A stretch of 64,000 nucleotides of DNA from Phytoseiulus persimilis. Taxonomy: Eukaryota > Arthropoda > Arachnida > Mesostigmata > Phytoseiidae. Below the pieces are notes generated by a model, which was not told where the DNA came from, ran no database searches, and saw only the letters and a program-made list of their open reading frames with translations. Numbering within the stretch: position 1 is the stretch's first letter; every line of letters begins with the position of its first letter. Shown here in pieces: positions 9,776-20,966 of the stretch. The translations under genes were made by a program, and so were the position numbers. The stretch lies in contig CM075103.1 of the NCBI GenBank assembly GCA_037576195.1, forward strand, positions 38,639,250 to 38,703,249, written 5' to 3'.

Positions 9776-12700
9776 ATGCTCAGATTGGTCTCGAAATCAC
9801 CCCTCCAGAGTTGGGAAGTAATGCTCAGATTGACCCCGGAATCACCCCTCCGGAGTTGGAAAGAAATGCTCAGATTGACCCCGGAATCACCCCTCCGGAG
9901 TTGGGAAGTAATGCTCAGATTGGTCTCGGAATCACCCCTCCAGAGTTGGAAAGTAATGCTCAGATTGGTCTCGGAATCAACCCTCCAGAGTTGGGAAGTA
10001 ATGCTCAGATTGGTCTCGGAATCACCCCTACAGAGTTGGAAAGTAATGCTCAGATTGGTCTCGGAATCACCCCTTCAGAGTTGTGAAGTAATTCTCAGAT
10101 TGGTCTCGGAATCACCCCTCCAGAGTTGGAAAGTAATGCTCAGATTGGTCTCGGAATCACCCCTCCAGAGTTGGAAAGTAATGCTCAGATTGACCCCGGA
10201 ATCACCCCTCCAGAGTTGGAAAGTAATGCTCAGATTGGTCTCGGAATCACCCCTCCAGAGTTGGAAAGTAATGCTCAGATTGACCCCGGAATCACCCCTC
10301 CGGAGTTGGGAAGTAATGCTCAGATTGGTCTCGGAATCACCCCTCCAGAGTTGGAAAGTAATGCTCAGATTGACCCCGGAATCACCACTCCAGAGTTGGA
10401 AAGTAATGCTCAGATTGGTCTCGGAATCACCCCTCCAGAGTTGGAAAGTAATGCTCAGATTGGTCTCGGAATCACCCCTCCAGAGTTGGGAAGTAATGCT
10501 CAGATTGGTCTCGGAATCACCCCTACAGAGTTGGAAAGTAATGCTCAGATTGGTCTCGGAATCACCCCTCCAGAGTTGGGAAGTAATGCTCAGATTGGTC
10601 TCGGAATCACCCCTCCAGAGTTGGGAAGTAATGCTCAGATTGGTCTCGGAATCACCCCTCCAGAGTTGGAAAGTAATGCTCAGATTGGTCTCGGAATCAC
10701 CCCTACAGAGTTGGGAAGTAATGCTCAGATTGGTCTCGGAATCACCCCTCCAGAGTTGGGAAGTAATGCTCAGATTGGTCTCGGAATCACCCCTTCAGAG
10801 TTGGGAAGTAATGCTCAGATTGGTCTCGGAATCACCCCTCCAGAGTTGGAAAGTAATGCTCAGATTGGTCTCGGAATCACCCCTCCAGAGTTGGGAAGTA
10901 ATGCTCAGATTGGTCTCGGAATCACCCCTCCAGAGTTGGGAAGTAATGCTCAGATTGGTCTCGGAATCACCCCTCCAGAGTTGGGAAGTAATGCTCAGAT
11001 TGACCCCGGAATCACCCCTCCGGAGTTGGGAAGTAATGCTCAGATTGGTCTCGGAATCACCCCTTCAGAGTTGGGAAGTAATGCTCAGATTGACCCCGGA
11101 ATCACCCCTCCGGAGTTGGGAAGTAATGCTCAGATTGGTCTCGGAATCACCCCTTCAGAGTTGGGAAGTAATGCTCAGATTGACCCCGGAATCACCCCTC
11201 CGGAGTTGGGAAGTAATGCTCAGATTGGTCTCGGAATCACCCCTCCAGAGTTGGAAAGTAATGCTCAGATTGGTCTCGGAATCACCTCTCCAGAGTTGGA
11301 AAGTAATGCTCAGATTGGTCTCGGAATCACCCCTCCAGAGTTGGGAAGTAATGCTCAGATTGACCCCGGAATCACCCCTCCGGAGTTGGGAAGTAATGCT
11401 CAGATTGGTCTCGGAATCACCCCTTCAGAGTTGGGAAGTAATGCTCAGATTGACCCCGGAATCACCCCTCCGGAGTTGGGAAGTAATGCTCAGATTGGTC
11501 TCGGAATCACCCCTCCAGAGTTGGAAAGTAATGCTCAGATTGGTCTCTGAATCACCCCTCCAGAGTTGGAAAGTAATGCTCAGATTGGTCTCGGAATCAC
11601 CCCTTCAGAGTTGGGAAGTAATGCTCAGATTGACCCCGGAATCACCCCTCCGGAGTTGGGAAGTAATGCTCAGATTGGTCTCGGAATCACCCCTCCAGAG
11701 TTGGGAAGTAATGCTCAGATTGGTCTCGGAATCACCCCTCCAGAGTTGGAAAGTAATGCTCAGATTGGTCTCGGAATCACCCCTCCAGAGTTGGAAAGTA
11801 ATGCTCAGATTGGTCTCGGAATCACCCCTACAGAGTTGGGAAGTAATGCTCAGATTGGTCTCGGAATCACCCCTCCAGAGTTGGGAAGTAATGCTCAGAT
11901 TGGTCTCGGAATCACCCCTCCAGAGTTGGGAAGTAATGCTCAGATTGACCCCGGAATCACCCCTCCGGAGTTGGGAAGTAATGCTCAGATTGGTCTCGGA
12001 ATCACCCCTTCAGAGTTGGGAAGTGATGCTCAGATTGGTCTCGGAATCACCCCTTCAGAGTTGGGAAGTGATGCTCAGATTGGTCTCGGAATCACCCCTT
12101 CAGAGTTGGGAAGTAATGCTCAGATTGACCCCGGAATCACCCCTCCGGAGTTGGGAAGTAATGCTCAGATTGGTCTCGGAATCACCCCTCCAGAGTTGGG
12201 AAGTAATGCTCAGATTGGTCTCGGAATCACCCCTCCAGAGTTGGAAAGTAATGCTCAGATTGGTCTCGGAATCACCCCTCCAGAGTTGGAAAGTAATGCT
12301 CAGATTGGTCTCGGAATCACCCCTACAGAGTTGGGAAGTAATGCTCAGATTGGTCTCGGAATCACCCCTCCAGAGTTGGGAAGTAATGCTCAGATTGGTC
12401 TCGGAATCACCCCTCCAGAGTTGGGAAGTAATGCTCAGATTGACCCCGGAATCACCCCTCCGGAGTTGGGAAGTAATGCTCAGATTGGTCTCGGAATCAC
12501 CCCTTCAGAGTTGGGAAGTGATGCTCAGATTGGTCTCGGAATCACCCCTTCAGAGTTGGGAAGTGATGCTCAGATTGGTCTCGGAATCACCCCTCCAGAG
12601 TTGGGAAGTAATGCTCAGATTGGTCTCGGAATCACCCCTACAGAGTTGGAAAGTATTGCTCAGATTGGTCTCGGAATCACCCCTTCAGAGTTGGGAAGTA

Positions 12701-12784
12701 ATGCTCAGATTGGTCTCGAAATCACCCCTCCAGAGTTGGGAAGTAATGCTCAGATTGGTCTCGGAATCACCCCTCCAGACTTGA
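9776..12784 (+). other. 1002-codon open frame within the minisatellite (probably not a gene)
   Basis: A single open frame made of a 15-residue repeat of the type SWEVMLRLVSESPLQ, ending where the array becomes CAGACTTGAAAAG. A second plus frame (repeat ELGSNAQIGLGITPP) is also open for 474 and 550 codons, broken only by point mutations at 10084 and 11548. A 45-bp period is a multiple of three, so any frame without a stop in the unit stays open by default. There is no signal peptide, no composition shift at the ends and no conserved start, so the default view is noncoding. A translated tandem-repeat protein cannot be excluded. Confidence 0.2.
11608..12597 (+). repeat. 495-bp higher-order repeat, two copies, in the minisatellite
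   Basis: Eleven successive 45-bp units (11608-12102) repeat in the same order of variants at 12103-12597. The order is GACCCC type, two GGTCTC types, a GGAAAG unit, a GGAAAG/CTACA unit, two GGTCTC units, GACCCC type, a CTTCA unit and two AGTGATGC units. They differ in the last unit (final CTTCA in the first copy, CTCCA in the second). Confidence 0.85.
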
Positions 12785-13182
12785 AAAGTAATGGTCAGAT
12801 TGGTCTCGGAATCACCCCTCCAGAGTTGGGAAGTGATGCTCAGATTGGTCTCGAAATCACCCCTTCAGAGTTGGGAAGTAATGCTCAGACTGGTCTCGAA
12901 ATCACCCCTCCAGAGTTGGGAAGTAATGCTCAGATTGGTCTCGGAATCACCCCTCCAGACTTGAAAAGTAATGGTCAGATCGGTTCCGGAATCACCCCTC
13001 CACGTTTTGAAAAGTACGGTCAGATTGGTTCTAGAATCACCCCTCCACGTTTTGAAAAGTATGGTCAGATTGGTTCTAGAATCACCCCTCCAGCTTCTGA
13101 AAAGTATAGTCAGACTCGTACCGGAATCACCTCTCCAGACTCGGGAGAGTATGTTCAGATTGGTCCCAGAATCACCTTCATG
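12778..13182 (+). repeat. Diverged right edge of the minisatellite
   Basis: The last nine units keep the 45-bp length but change steadily: GACTTGAAAAGTAATGG, then CGTTTTGAAAAGTA, then GCTTCTGAAAAG and GACTCGGGAGAGTA forms. These may represent the older, pre-amplification sequence of the repeat. Confidence 0.8.
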
Positions 13183-13254
13183 TCTTTCAGAAAAAGTGCG
13201 GACGAACAGACAAACTGACAAACTTACAGACGAAGCCGATTATATATAGTAAGG
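13183..13254 (+). other. Linker between minisatellite and array unit
   Basis: Unique sequence rich in ACAGACAAAC-like motifs, then TATATATAG, before homology to the gene array resumes at about 13255 with ATCCCACCCAG. No gene is seen. Confidence 0.6.
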
Positions 13255-15896
13255 ATCCCACCCAGAACCAACCCTCCTCAAGTGGAGCATCCAAGGCAGA
13301 CCAGTCGAGAAGCGCCCAAGCTGCAGAGAGGCGTGAGAGGGCGAAACTTGAGGCCCAAGGGTTGAAGCTGTCGGGGTGTTCGACGCCTCCCCAGTGAATG
13401 ATGGAGCTGATCCTGAAGTGCTCCGAACTCAGGATCCTGGACGTGACCAACACGAAACTCACAGAAGAGGACGTGCGGGTCGTTATGCGAACCTTGACGA
13501 CGCTCGAAAAGGTTCACTTCGACCGCGATCAGGACAACGCGGGCGACGAAGAGGATGCTCCGATGTTCGACGGGGACGAAAGAGTCGACGACGAAGATGG
13601 ATATTACTCTGGGTGAAATCCCCTGCCGTCGCCCACGTCTCTCTGGTACATTCCAGGGAGCTCGTCAGTCGTCCGGGTTATAGATGAAGTTGGTCAGCTT
13701 AGGTAGCTTAGGTAGACGTTCGTGTAGCCGAAAGATGACGAGTCTCACAGGATTTCAATAAAATTAAGAACGATTCCATTCCCATACTATGTTTGCAATT
13801 TTCTTCAGCCCGACTTCTCAACAGAAGGTACCGAGCCATGGTATACGGTGAACGCAAAATCCTGATGCCCTTCAGTCAGGAAGGTTCCAAAAGCATCACT
13901 GAAAAGCTCTTATCGAGAAGAAGCACGTTCTCCCCTCTGGAGCCTGTTCCCGCTCCGCCGGGCACTGGAGTGAGATGAGTTCAATGCTCAATATATGTTA
14001 AGAGTTCGTGTTGATGTCGCTCCCTAGATATTTACACGGTAAAGGAAGAGGTGAGGTTGAGCTATCGAACTTCGGACTTCAAGAGCAGGTTCACCACAGC
14101 GACCAAATGAGTGAACAAGGGTGAAAATGAGTGAACATGTCAATAGTTCCTCACCGTGGGGAACTCTCTCCCCTTCGAAAACTCATCCACATTTGAGGCG
14201 TGTACTTCCCCTCCCCATCCATGGGACCAAAGTCAGCATCATACAGACTCTGGGAGCTCATCCGTTTCCTGAGGACGTGTTTGATGTCGAGATACCTGCA
14301 ACGCGATCAGCCCGTGGCGGAGCCGGAGGGTGGAAGAAACTCGAAAAAATATTAAAGAACTTTAAAATTTGGTCCGAAAAACATGTCCGATATCTCCTTC
14401 CCTGTGATAATTCATCTGAATTTTGGCGTTCATGAGTATTTCCACGTTCACGACAGGAACTGAAGAGAAACCTCATCCTCCATCTACTCTCTTTCGATGA
14501 TGGGGAAGCCCTCGATGAAAGTTGAGACGAAAGCAGAAAAGTCTCCTGATATTTTTCGTGGCTTTTCATTCTGTGGCTCCATAATGCGGAACTCACAGTA
14601 GTTCGCCTCTTTGACTCATCCTCCCAAATCTGTTGACCACGGTCGAGATATTCCGCGGATGGATGAGGCGCTCAACGAGTGAACTAAAAGCGGCTCGGAT
14701 TCACAGAGCTCGTATGACTCGAGGAATCGCTCGAAACTGCGTTCGGTAAACTTTTGAAACGAGCGACGCCAGGCTCAGCCTGCGATGTTCCGGATGTGAA
14801 AATTATTGGTTCCTCGAAAATAGCGGTTTCCGATACCTCACCCGATTCCCTCATGGGACGTGTTTCCTGGAAAGTCCGTTGTGAGGTGTGCTGAGGAGCG
14901 GGAGCCAAGTTCCCCCGTTACAAAATCGCTTTTCCAACGAGCCTCCCCTGGCTCCGCCCTTGCAATAAGCTCCCGCTCAACGATGAGATTATCGGTGGGG
15001 AAGAATCCGGGAACCCTTCAGAACCACAATCAGCTAAGATACGTGAAAACTACGTATCGGCGCCACAAGTCTCGCTGAGAAATTCTCAGTGATCGTTTTT
15101 CTGCTGAAATGGAAATGAGCATATAGTTCGGTCTCCAATTCAGGTGGAGTCCTTGTTTATGAAACGCACTCAGTTCAGGTTTGAGCCTCCTGCAGTAAGG
15201 TTGCCGACATGACTCTCGTTGGGATGAAATGAGAGAGCTTGCAATTTGCGGGGGAGCCTCGCCTGCAGAATATAAGGACTTCGGTTTTACGCTGCGAGCA
15301 GATGCAGTTTATCCTCCTGAACCATGAATTACGTGCTCCTCGAGTCAACTGGCTGATTGAATCGTACATCGAGACTTCTGTGGGTTGAGGGGAAGTCAGA
15401 GACATTTCACGTGAGGAGTTTCTCTCAGGAGTCAACGTGGATGTTGTCATCAATATTTGCGAGAGCTTCGCTTGTGAGACTGGCTTGCTCCCGGTTGCAC
15501 GTCGTCTCGAGAACTCGGATCGCAAAGATTTATCGTTCGATGCTCGCAGACCGAGTTCCCAAACGATACCAGAGGAACGAGCTCTTGAGAAGCGTCGGGT
15601 GGGCCTGGATGGGCTTCGTACGTTGCGTTGAACGACTCGGAATGCGGCGAAGAGCGAAGAGTTCGAACTTTGTTCAATGCGGTTTTGCGGGGATCACTCG
15701 GAATGCGCTCGTCAGCTTCGATTTCTGCCGAGCACTTCTCGGAGGGCTCGTGCGAGCGGCATCCAAGAGTAATTGGATTCTGGAATCTCTGGGAGCCCCG
15801 TAGGGATTCGAAGCAGAATAGAGCGGGCCCGGTGAATCGTCAGCTCATTTTTCATGGGGTCAGATGTCTGATATTGTAGTGTAATCCTTCGTTCTG
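13255..15896 (+). repeat. Array unit 4 (left end replaced by the insert)
   Basis: Resumes inside the LRR module, about 650 bp upstream of the point where unit 3 was cut at 7965. The insert is therefore flanked by overlapping rather than adjoining parts of the unit. The rest is a standard class I unit. Confidence 0.85.
13258..13616 (+). pseudogene. LRR-like module 4, no start, internal stop
   Basis: The ATG is lost at the insert junction, and the Trp codon of the PPQW motif is TGA (13395-13397). The rest of the frame from the ATG at 13398 is intact to the class I GYYSG stop. The same Trp-to-stop change occurs in module 6c. Confidence 0.5.
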
Positions 15897-16254
15897 GTGA
15901 AATCGTAGCAGATCGACATGCCGCCTTCGCCCACAACGACTCCGCCGCTTCGACCGATCTTGATTAAACTCCCCCGACCCCCTCGCACTCTCACACTCAA
16001 CGAGGAGAGTCTGAGCTTAAAACCCCGGACGGAGGCTGCACAGACTCATAGTCAGCTCGGACGAGTGATAAATCGACGTCGCCGATCGCCGCGTGCTCTA
16101 CCAGCGGACATCAGCGGGGGGGTCCGCGAGTGAGTTTGAGAGTGCTCGGTGGAGGGCGATTCGCGCTTTGCGCAGCGGCAAGGTCACGCATCGAATAGAG
16201 AGCAAACGCAATCGCCGACGACATCGAAAACTGAGGCACTCCGAGAATCGGTAT

Positions 16255-16716
16255 ATGAAGTATCCCACCCAGAACCAACCCTCCTCAAGTGGAGCATCCA
16301 AGGCAGACCAGTCGAGAAGCGCCCAAGCTGCAGAGAGGCGTAAGAGGGCGAAACTTGAGGCCCAGGCGTTGAACCTGTCGGGGTGTTCGACGCCTCCCCA
16401 GTGGATGATGGAGCTGATCCTGAAGTGCTCCGAACTCTGGAGCCTAGACGTGACCAAGACGAAACTCACAGAAGAGGACGTGCGGGTCGTAATGCGAACC
16501 TTGACGACGCTCGAGGAGGTTCACTTCGACCGCGATCAGGACAACGCGGGGCGACGAAGAAGAGGCACCCATTTTTGAAGAAAACGATGCATGTTTGAGG
16601 GAGAAGATGCTCCCATCTTCGACGAGGTCGAAGTTGTCGACGAGGACGAAGTTGTCGACGAGGGCGGTGAAGTCGACCAGGATGTGGGCATCGAAGAGGG
16701 ATATGACTCTGGCTGA
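16255..16716 (+). pseudogene. LRR-like module 5, class II tail, frameshifted
   Basis: The LRR segment has ALNL, ELWS and a unique KTK. An extra G at about 16549 (GCGGGGCGACG) throws the frame to a stop at 16578. The class II acidic tail (FDEVEVVDEDEVVDEGGEVD) ends GYDSG then TGA at 16714. Confidence 0.45.
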
Positions 16717-16905
16717 GATCCCCTGCCGTCGGTCCCTTCCCTCTGATACATTCCCGGGAGCTCGTCCATTCTAGTTCTTGGGAGGGGAATCGGTAGCCCG
16801 CTCTTGTTCCTCTTCGATCGGCGGTTTGTTTTGTGGTCCAGGTTGGATATGAGCTTGATCAGCTTAGGTAGAAAGCTTAGGTAACTAATGTAGACATACA
16901 TGTAG

Positions 16906-17340
16906 CCGGAAGATGAAGAGTCTCACCGAATTTTTAATAAAATTAAGGACGATTCCATTTCTATGCATTGATCGCGTATTTCTTCCGCCCGACTTCTCAT
17001 GAGGAGGAACCGAGGCGATGGAACACTGAGAACGAAAAATCCTAAAGCCCTTCAGTCAGGAAGGTTCCAATGGCATCATTGGAGAGTACCTCCACGGACT
17101 GCCAGGCATGATTCTTCTTTTTCTCGCGGAGAGTGCCTCGCCCTCGATTGTTATACTAACTGAACGAAGATCCTCAAAGTTGGCTGCCTGAAGTTTTCAG
17201 CCTCGAGTCAGATCATGAAGCCAGGATGGGCCCACAGTCTTTAGAATTCAACATCTGGATAATATTGTGTTGAGGTTCGCCCAAGAATGAGAATTGCTGT
17301 CATCGAGAGAAGACACGTTCTCCCCTCTGGAGCCTGTTCC
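16906..17340 (+). repeat. Variant 3' flank containing the 952-bp core sequence
   Basis: Differs from the usual flank: it holds the segment from GGCATCATTGGAGAGTACC to GTTCTCCCCTCTGGAGCC that is the unique part of the 952-bp repeats at 30324-42533. A short frame near the CATTGG motif reads GEYLHGLPGMILLFLAESAS, continuing to a stop near 17214. It is hydrophobic but has no recognised family. Related copies lie at 46424 and 48588. Confidence 0.7.
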
Positions 17341-20272
17341 CGCTCCGCCGGGCACTGGAGTGAGATGAGTTCAATGCTCAATATATGTTAAGAGTTCGTG
17401 TTGATGTCGCTCCCTAGATATTTACACGCTAAAGGAAGAGGTGAGGTTGAGCTATCGAACTTCGGACTTCAAGTGCAGGTTCACCACAGCGACCAAATGA
17501 GTGAACAAGAGTGAACATGTCAATAGTTCCTCGCCGTGGGGAACTCTCTCCCCTTCGAAAACTCATCCACATTTGAAGCGTGTACTTCCCTTCCCCATCC
17601 ATGGGACCAAAGTCAGCATCATACAGACTCTGGGAGCTCATCCATTCCCTGAGGACGTGTTTGATGTCGAGATACCTGCAACGCGATCAGCCCGTGGCGG
17701 AGCCGGAGGGTGGAAGAAACTCGAAAAAATATTAAAGAACTTTAAAATTTGGTCCGAAAAACATGTCCGATATCTCCTTCCCTGTGATAATTCATCTGAA
17801 TTTTGGCGTTCATGAGTATTTCCACGTTCACGACAGGAACTGAAGAGAAACCTCATCCTCCATCTACTCTCTTTTGATGATAGGGAAGCCCTCGATGAAA
17901 GTTGAGACGAAAGCAGAAAAGTCTCCTGATATTTTTTGTGGCTTTTCATTCTGTGGCTCCATAATGCGGAACTCACAGTAGTTCGCCTCTTTGACTCATT
18001 CTCCCAAATCTGTTGACCACGGTCGAGATATTCCGCGGATGAATGAGGCGCTCAACGAGTGAACTAAAAGCGGCTCGGATTCACAGAGCTCGTACGACTC
18101 GAGGAATCGCTCGAAACTGCGTTCGGTAAACTTTTGAAACGAGCGACGCCAGGCTCAGCCTGCGATGTTCCGGATGTGAAAATTATTGGTTCCTCGGAAA
18201 TAGCGGTTTCCGATACCTCACCCGATTCCCTCATGGGACGTGTTTCCTGGGAAGTCGGTTGTGAGGTGTGCTGAGGAGCGGGAGCCAAGTTCCCCCGTTA
18301 CAAAATCGCTTTTCCAACGAGCCTCCCCTGGCTCCGCCCTCGCAATAGGCTCCCGCTCAACGACGAGATTATCTGTGGGGAAGAATCCGGGAACCCTTCA
18401 GAACCACAATCAGCTAAGATACGTGAAAACTACGTATCGGCGCCACAAGTCTCGCTGAGAAATTCTCAGTGATCGTTCTTCTGCTGAAATGGAAATGAGC
18501 ATATAGTTGGGTCTCCAATTCAGGTGGAGTCCTTGTTTATGAAACGCACTCAGTTCAGGTTTGAGCCTCCTGCAGTAAGGTTGCCGACATGACTCTCGTT
18601 TGGATTAAATAAGAGAGCTTTCAATTTGCGGGGGAGCCTCGCCTGCAGAATATAACGACTTCGGTTTTACGCTGCGAGCAGATGCAGTTTATCCTCATGA
18701 ATTACGTGCTCCTCGAGTCAACTGGCTGATTGAATCGTACATCGAGACTTCTGTTGGTTGAGGGGAAGTCAGAGACATTTCACGTGAGGAGTTTCTCTCA
18801 GAAGTCAACGTGGATGTTGCCATCAATACTTGTGAGAGCTTCGCTTGTGAGACTGGCTTGCTCCCGGTTGCACGTCGTCTCGAGAACTCGGATCGCAAAG
18901 ATTTATCGTTCGATGCTCGCAGACCGAGTTCCCAAACGATACCAGAGGAACGAGCTCTTGAGAAGCGTCGGGTGGGCCTGGATGTGCTTCGTACGTTGCG
19001 TTGAACGACTCGGAATGCGGCGAAGAGCGAAGAGTTCGAACTTTGTTCAATGCGGTTTTGCGGGGATCACTCGGAATGCGCTCGTCAGCTTCGATTTCTG
19101 CCGAGCACTTCTCGGAGGGCTCGTGCGAGCGGCATCCAAGAGTAATTGGATTCTGGAATCTTTGGGAGCCCCGTTGGGATTCGAAGCAGAATAGAGCGGG
19201 CCCGGTGAATCGTCAGCTCATTTTTCATTGAGGTTAGATGAGAGGTGAGACATTTCACGTGAGGAGTTTCTCTCAGGAGTCAACGTGGATGTTGCCATCA
19301 ATACTTGTGAGAGCTTCGCTTGTGAGACTGGCTTGCTCCCGGTTGCACGTCGTCTCGAGAACTCGGATCGCAAGGATTTGTGGTTCGATGCTCGCAGACC
19401 GAGTTCCCAAACGATACCAGAGGAACGAGCTCCTGAGAAGCGTCGGTGGGCCTGGATGGGCTTCGTACGTTCCCGTTTCGCTGGTTCTGGTTCGAGGATG
19501 ATCCAGAATCACGAGTCGATCGCGGGGCAAATGAATCGCCTGTTGAGAGATATTCCGTTCGGTTGCGGATTCTCCGAGCAAGAGGCATTCGGAAAACTCG
19601 AGGAACCTCTGTGAAACGAGCCCGGGATTCGACGGTTCTTGCGTTGAACGACTCGGAATGCGGCAAAGAGCAAGGAGTTCGAACTTCGATCAATGCGGTT
19701 TTGCGGGGATCACTCGGAATGCGCTCGTCAGCTTCGATTTCTGCCGAGCACTTCTCGGAGGGCTCGTGCGAGCGGCATCCAAGAGTAATTGGATTCTGGA
19801 ATCTTTGGGAGCCCCGTTGGGATTCGTAGCAGAATCGAGCGGGCCCGATGAATCTTAAGCTCATTTTTTACTGTGGTGAGATGTCTGATATTGTAGTGTA
19901 ATCGTTCGTTCTGGTGAAATCATATCAGATCGACATGCCGCCTTCGCCCACAACGACTCCGCCGCTTCGACCGATCTTGATTAAACTCTCTCGACCCCCT
20001 CGCACTCTCACACTCAACGAGGAGAGTCTGAGCTTAAAACCCCGGACGGAGGCTGCACAGACTCATAGTCAGCTCGGACGAGTGATAAATCGACGTCGCC
20101 GACGTGCCGCGTGCTCTACCAGCGGACATCAGCGGGGGGGTCCGCGAGTGAGTTTGAGAGTGCTCGGTGGAGGGCGATTCGCGCTTTGCACAGCGGCGAG
20201 GTCACGCATCGAATAGAGAGCAAACGCAATCGCCGACGACATCGAAAACTGAGGCACTCCGAGAATCGATAT

Positions 20273-20599
20273 ATGAAGTATCCCACCCAGAACCAACCCT
20301 CCTCAAGTGGAGCATCCAAGGCAGACCAGTCGAGAAGCGCCCAAGCTGCAGAGAGGCGTAAGAGGGCGAAACTTGAGGCCCAGGCGTTGAAGCTGTCGGG
20401 GTGTTCGACGCCTCCCCAGTGGATGATGGAGCTGATCCTGAAGTGCTCCGAACTCTGGAGCCTGGACGTGACCAACACGAAACTCACAGACGAGGACGTG
20501 CGGGTCGTTATGCGAACCTTGACGACGCTCGAGGAGGTTCACTTCGACCGCGATCAGGACAACGCGGGCGACGAAGAGGATGCTTCGATGTTCCATTGA
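20273..20599 (+). CDS. LRR-like module 6a
   Basis: Intact 108-codon cassette: ATG, Ser-rich start, LRR segment (ALKL, ELWS, NTK, with LTDEDV instead of LTEEDV) and a truncated tail DEEDASMFH then TGA. The frame is also open upstream from the ATG. Confidence 0.4.
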   Translation: MKYPTQNQPSSSGASKADQSRSAQAAERRKRAKLEAQALKLSGCSTPPQWMMELILKCSELWSLDVTNTKLTDEDVRVVMRTLTTLEEVHFDRDQDNAGDEEDASMFH

Positions 20600-20619
20600 G
20601 GCACTCCGAGAATCGGATT

Positions 20620-20946
20620 ATGAACTATCCAACCCAGAACCAACCCTCCTCAAGTGGAGCATCCAAGGCAGACCAGTCGAGAAGCGCCCAAGCCGCAGAG
20701 AGGCGTAAGAGGGCGAAACTTGAGGCCCAGGCGTTGAACCTGTCGGGGTGTTCGACGCCTCCCCAGTGGATGATGGAGCTGATCCTGAAGTGCTCCGAAC
20801 TCTGGAGCCTAGACGTGACCAACACGAAACTCACAGAAGAGGACGTGCGGGTCGTTATGCGAACCTTGACGACGCTCGAGGAGGTTCACTTCGACCGCGA
20901 TCAGGACAACGCGGGCGACGAAGAGGATGCTTCGATGTTCCATTGA
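20620..20946 (+). CDS. LRR-like module 6b
   Basis: Intact cassette separated from 6a by the 20-bp spacer. Diagnostic residues are ALNL, ELWS, NTK. It ends MFH then TGA. Confidence 0.4.
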   Translation: MNYPTQNQPSSSGASKADQSRSAQAAERRKRAKLEAQALNLSGCSTPPQWMMELILKCSELWSLDVTNTKLTEEDVRVVMRTLTTLEEVHFDRDQDNAGDEEDASMFH

Positions 20947-20966
20947 GGCACTCTGAGGATCGGATT

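Larger units (their letters stand above)
9763..13182 (+). repeat. 45-bp minisatellite, 76 copies
   Basis: Every repeat is 45 bp with no length change over 3420 bp. The unit starts GAGTTGGGAAGTAATGCTCA, continues GATTGGTCTCGGAATC and ends ACCCCTCCA. Two main variants alternate: GGTCTC usually with a final CCA, and GACCCC usually with a final CCG, so the two sites are linked. Minor variants are GGAAAG for GGGAAG, a final CTACA or CTTCA, and AGTGATGC for AGTAATGC. There are no unique spacers. Divergence rises sharply toward the right edge, as expected where unequal exchange no longer homogenises copies. Confidence 0.97.
15897..19913 (+). repeat. Array unit 5 (4017 bp)
   Basis: Class II unit with the variant 3' flank at 16906-17340. 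Near its end a ~0.5 kb segment is duplicated in tandem: the copy at 18771-19248 is the short form and the copy at 19249-19850 is the long form, which carries ~170 extra bases (about 19467-19640). Confidence 0.85.

Noticed and set aside
9763-13182. CRISPR array
   Set aside because: The 45-bp copies are head to tail with no unique spacers, and the surroundings are eukaryotic in type.
7300-13910. 650-bp target-site duplication around the insert
   Set aside because: The two flanks differ at several diagnostic positions, and non-LTR elements of this kind do not make duplications of this size as a rule.
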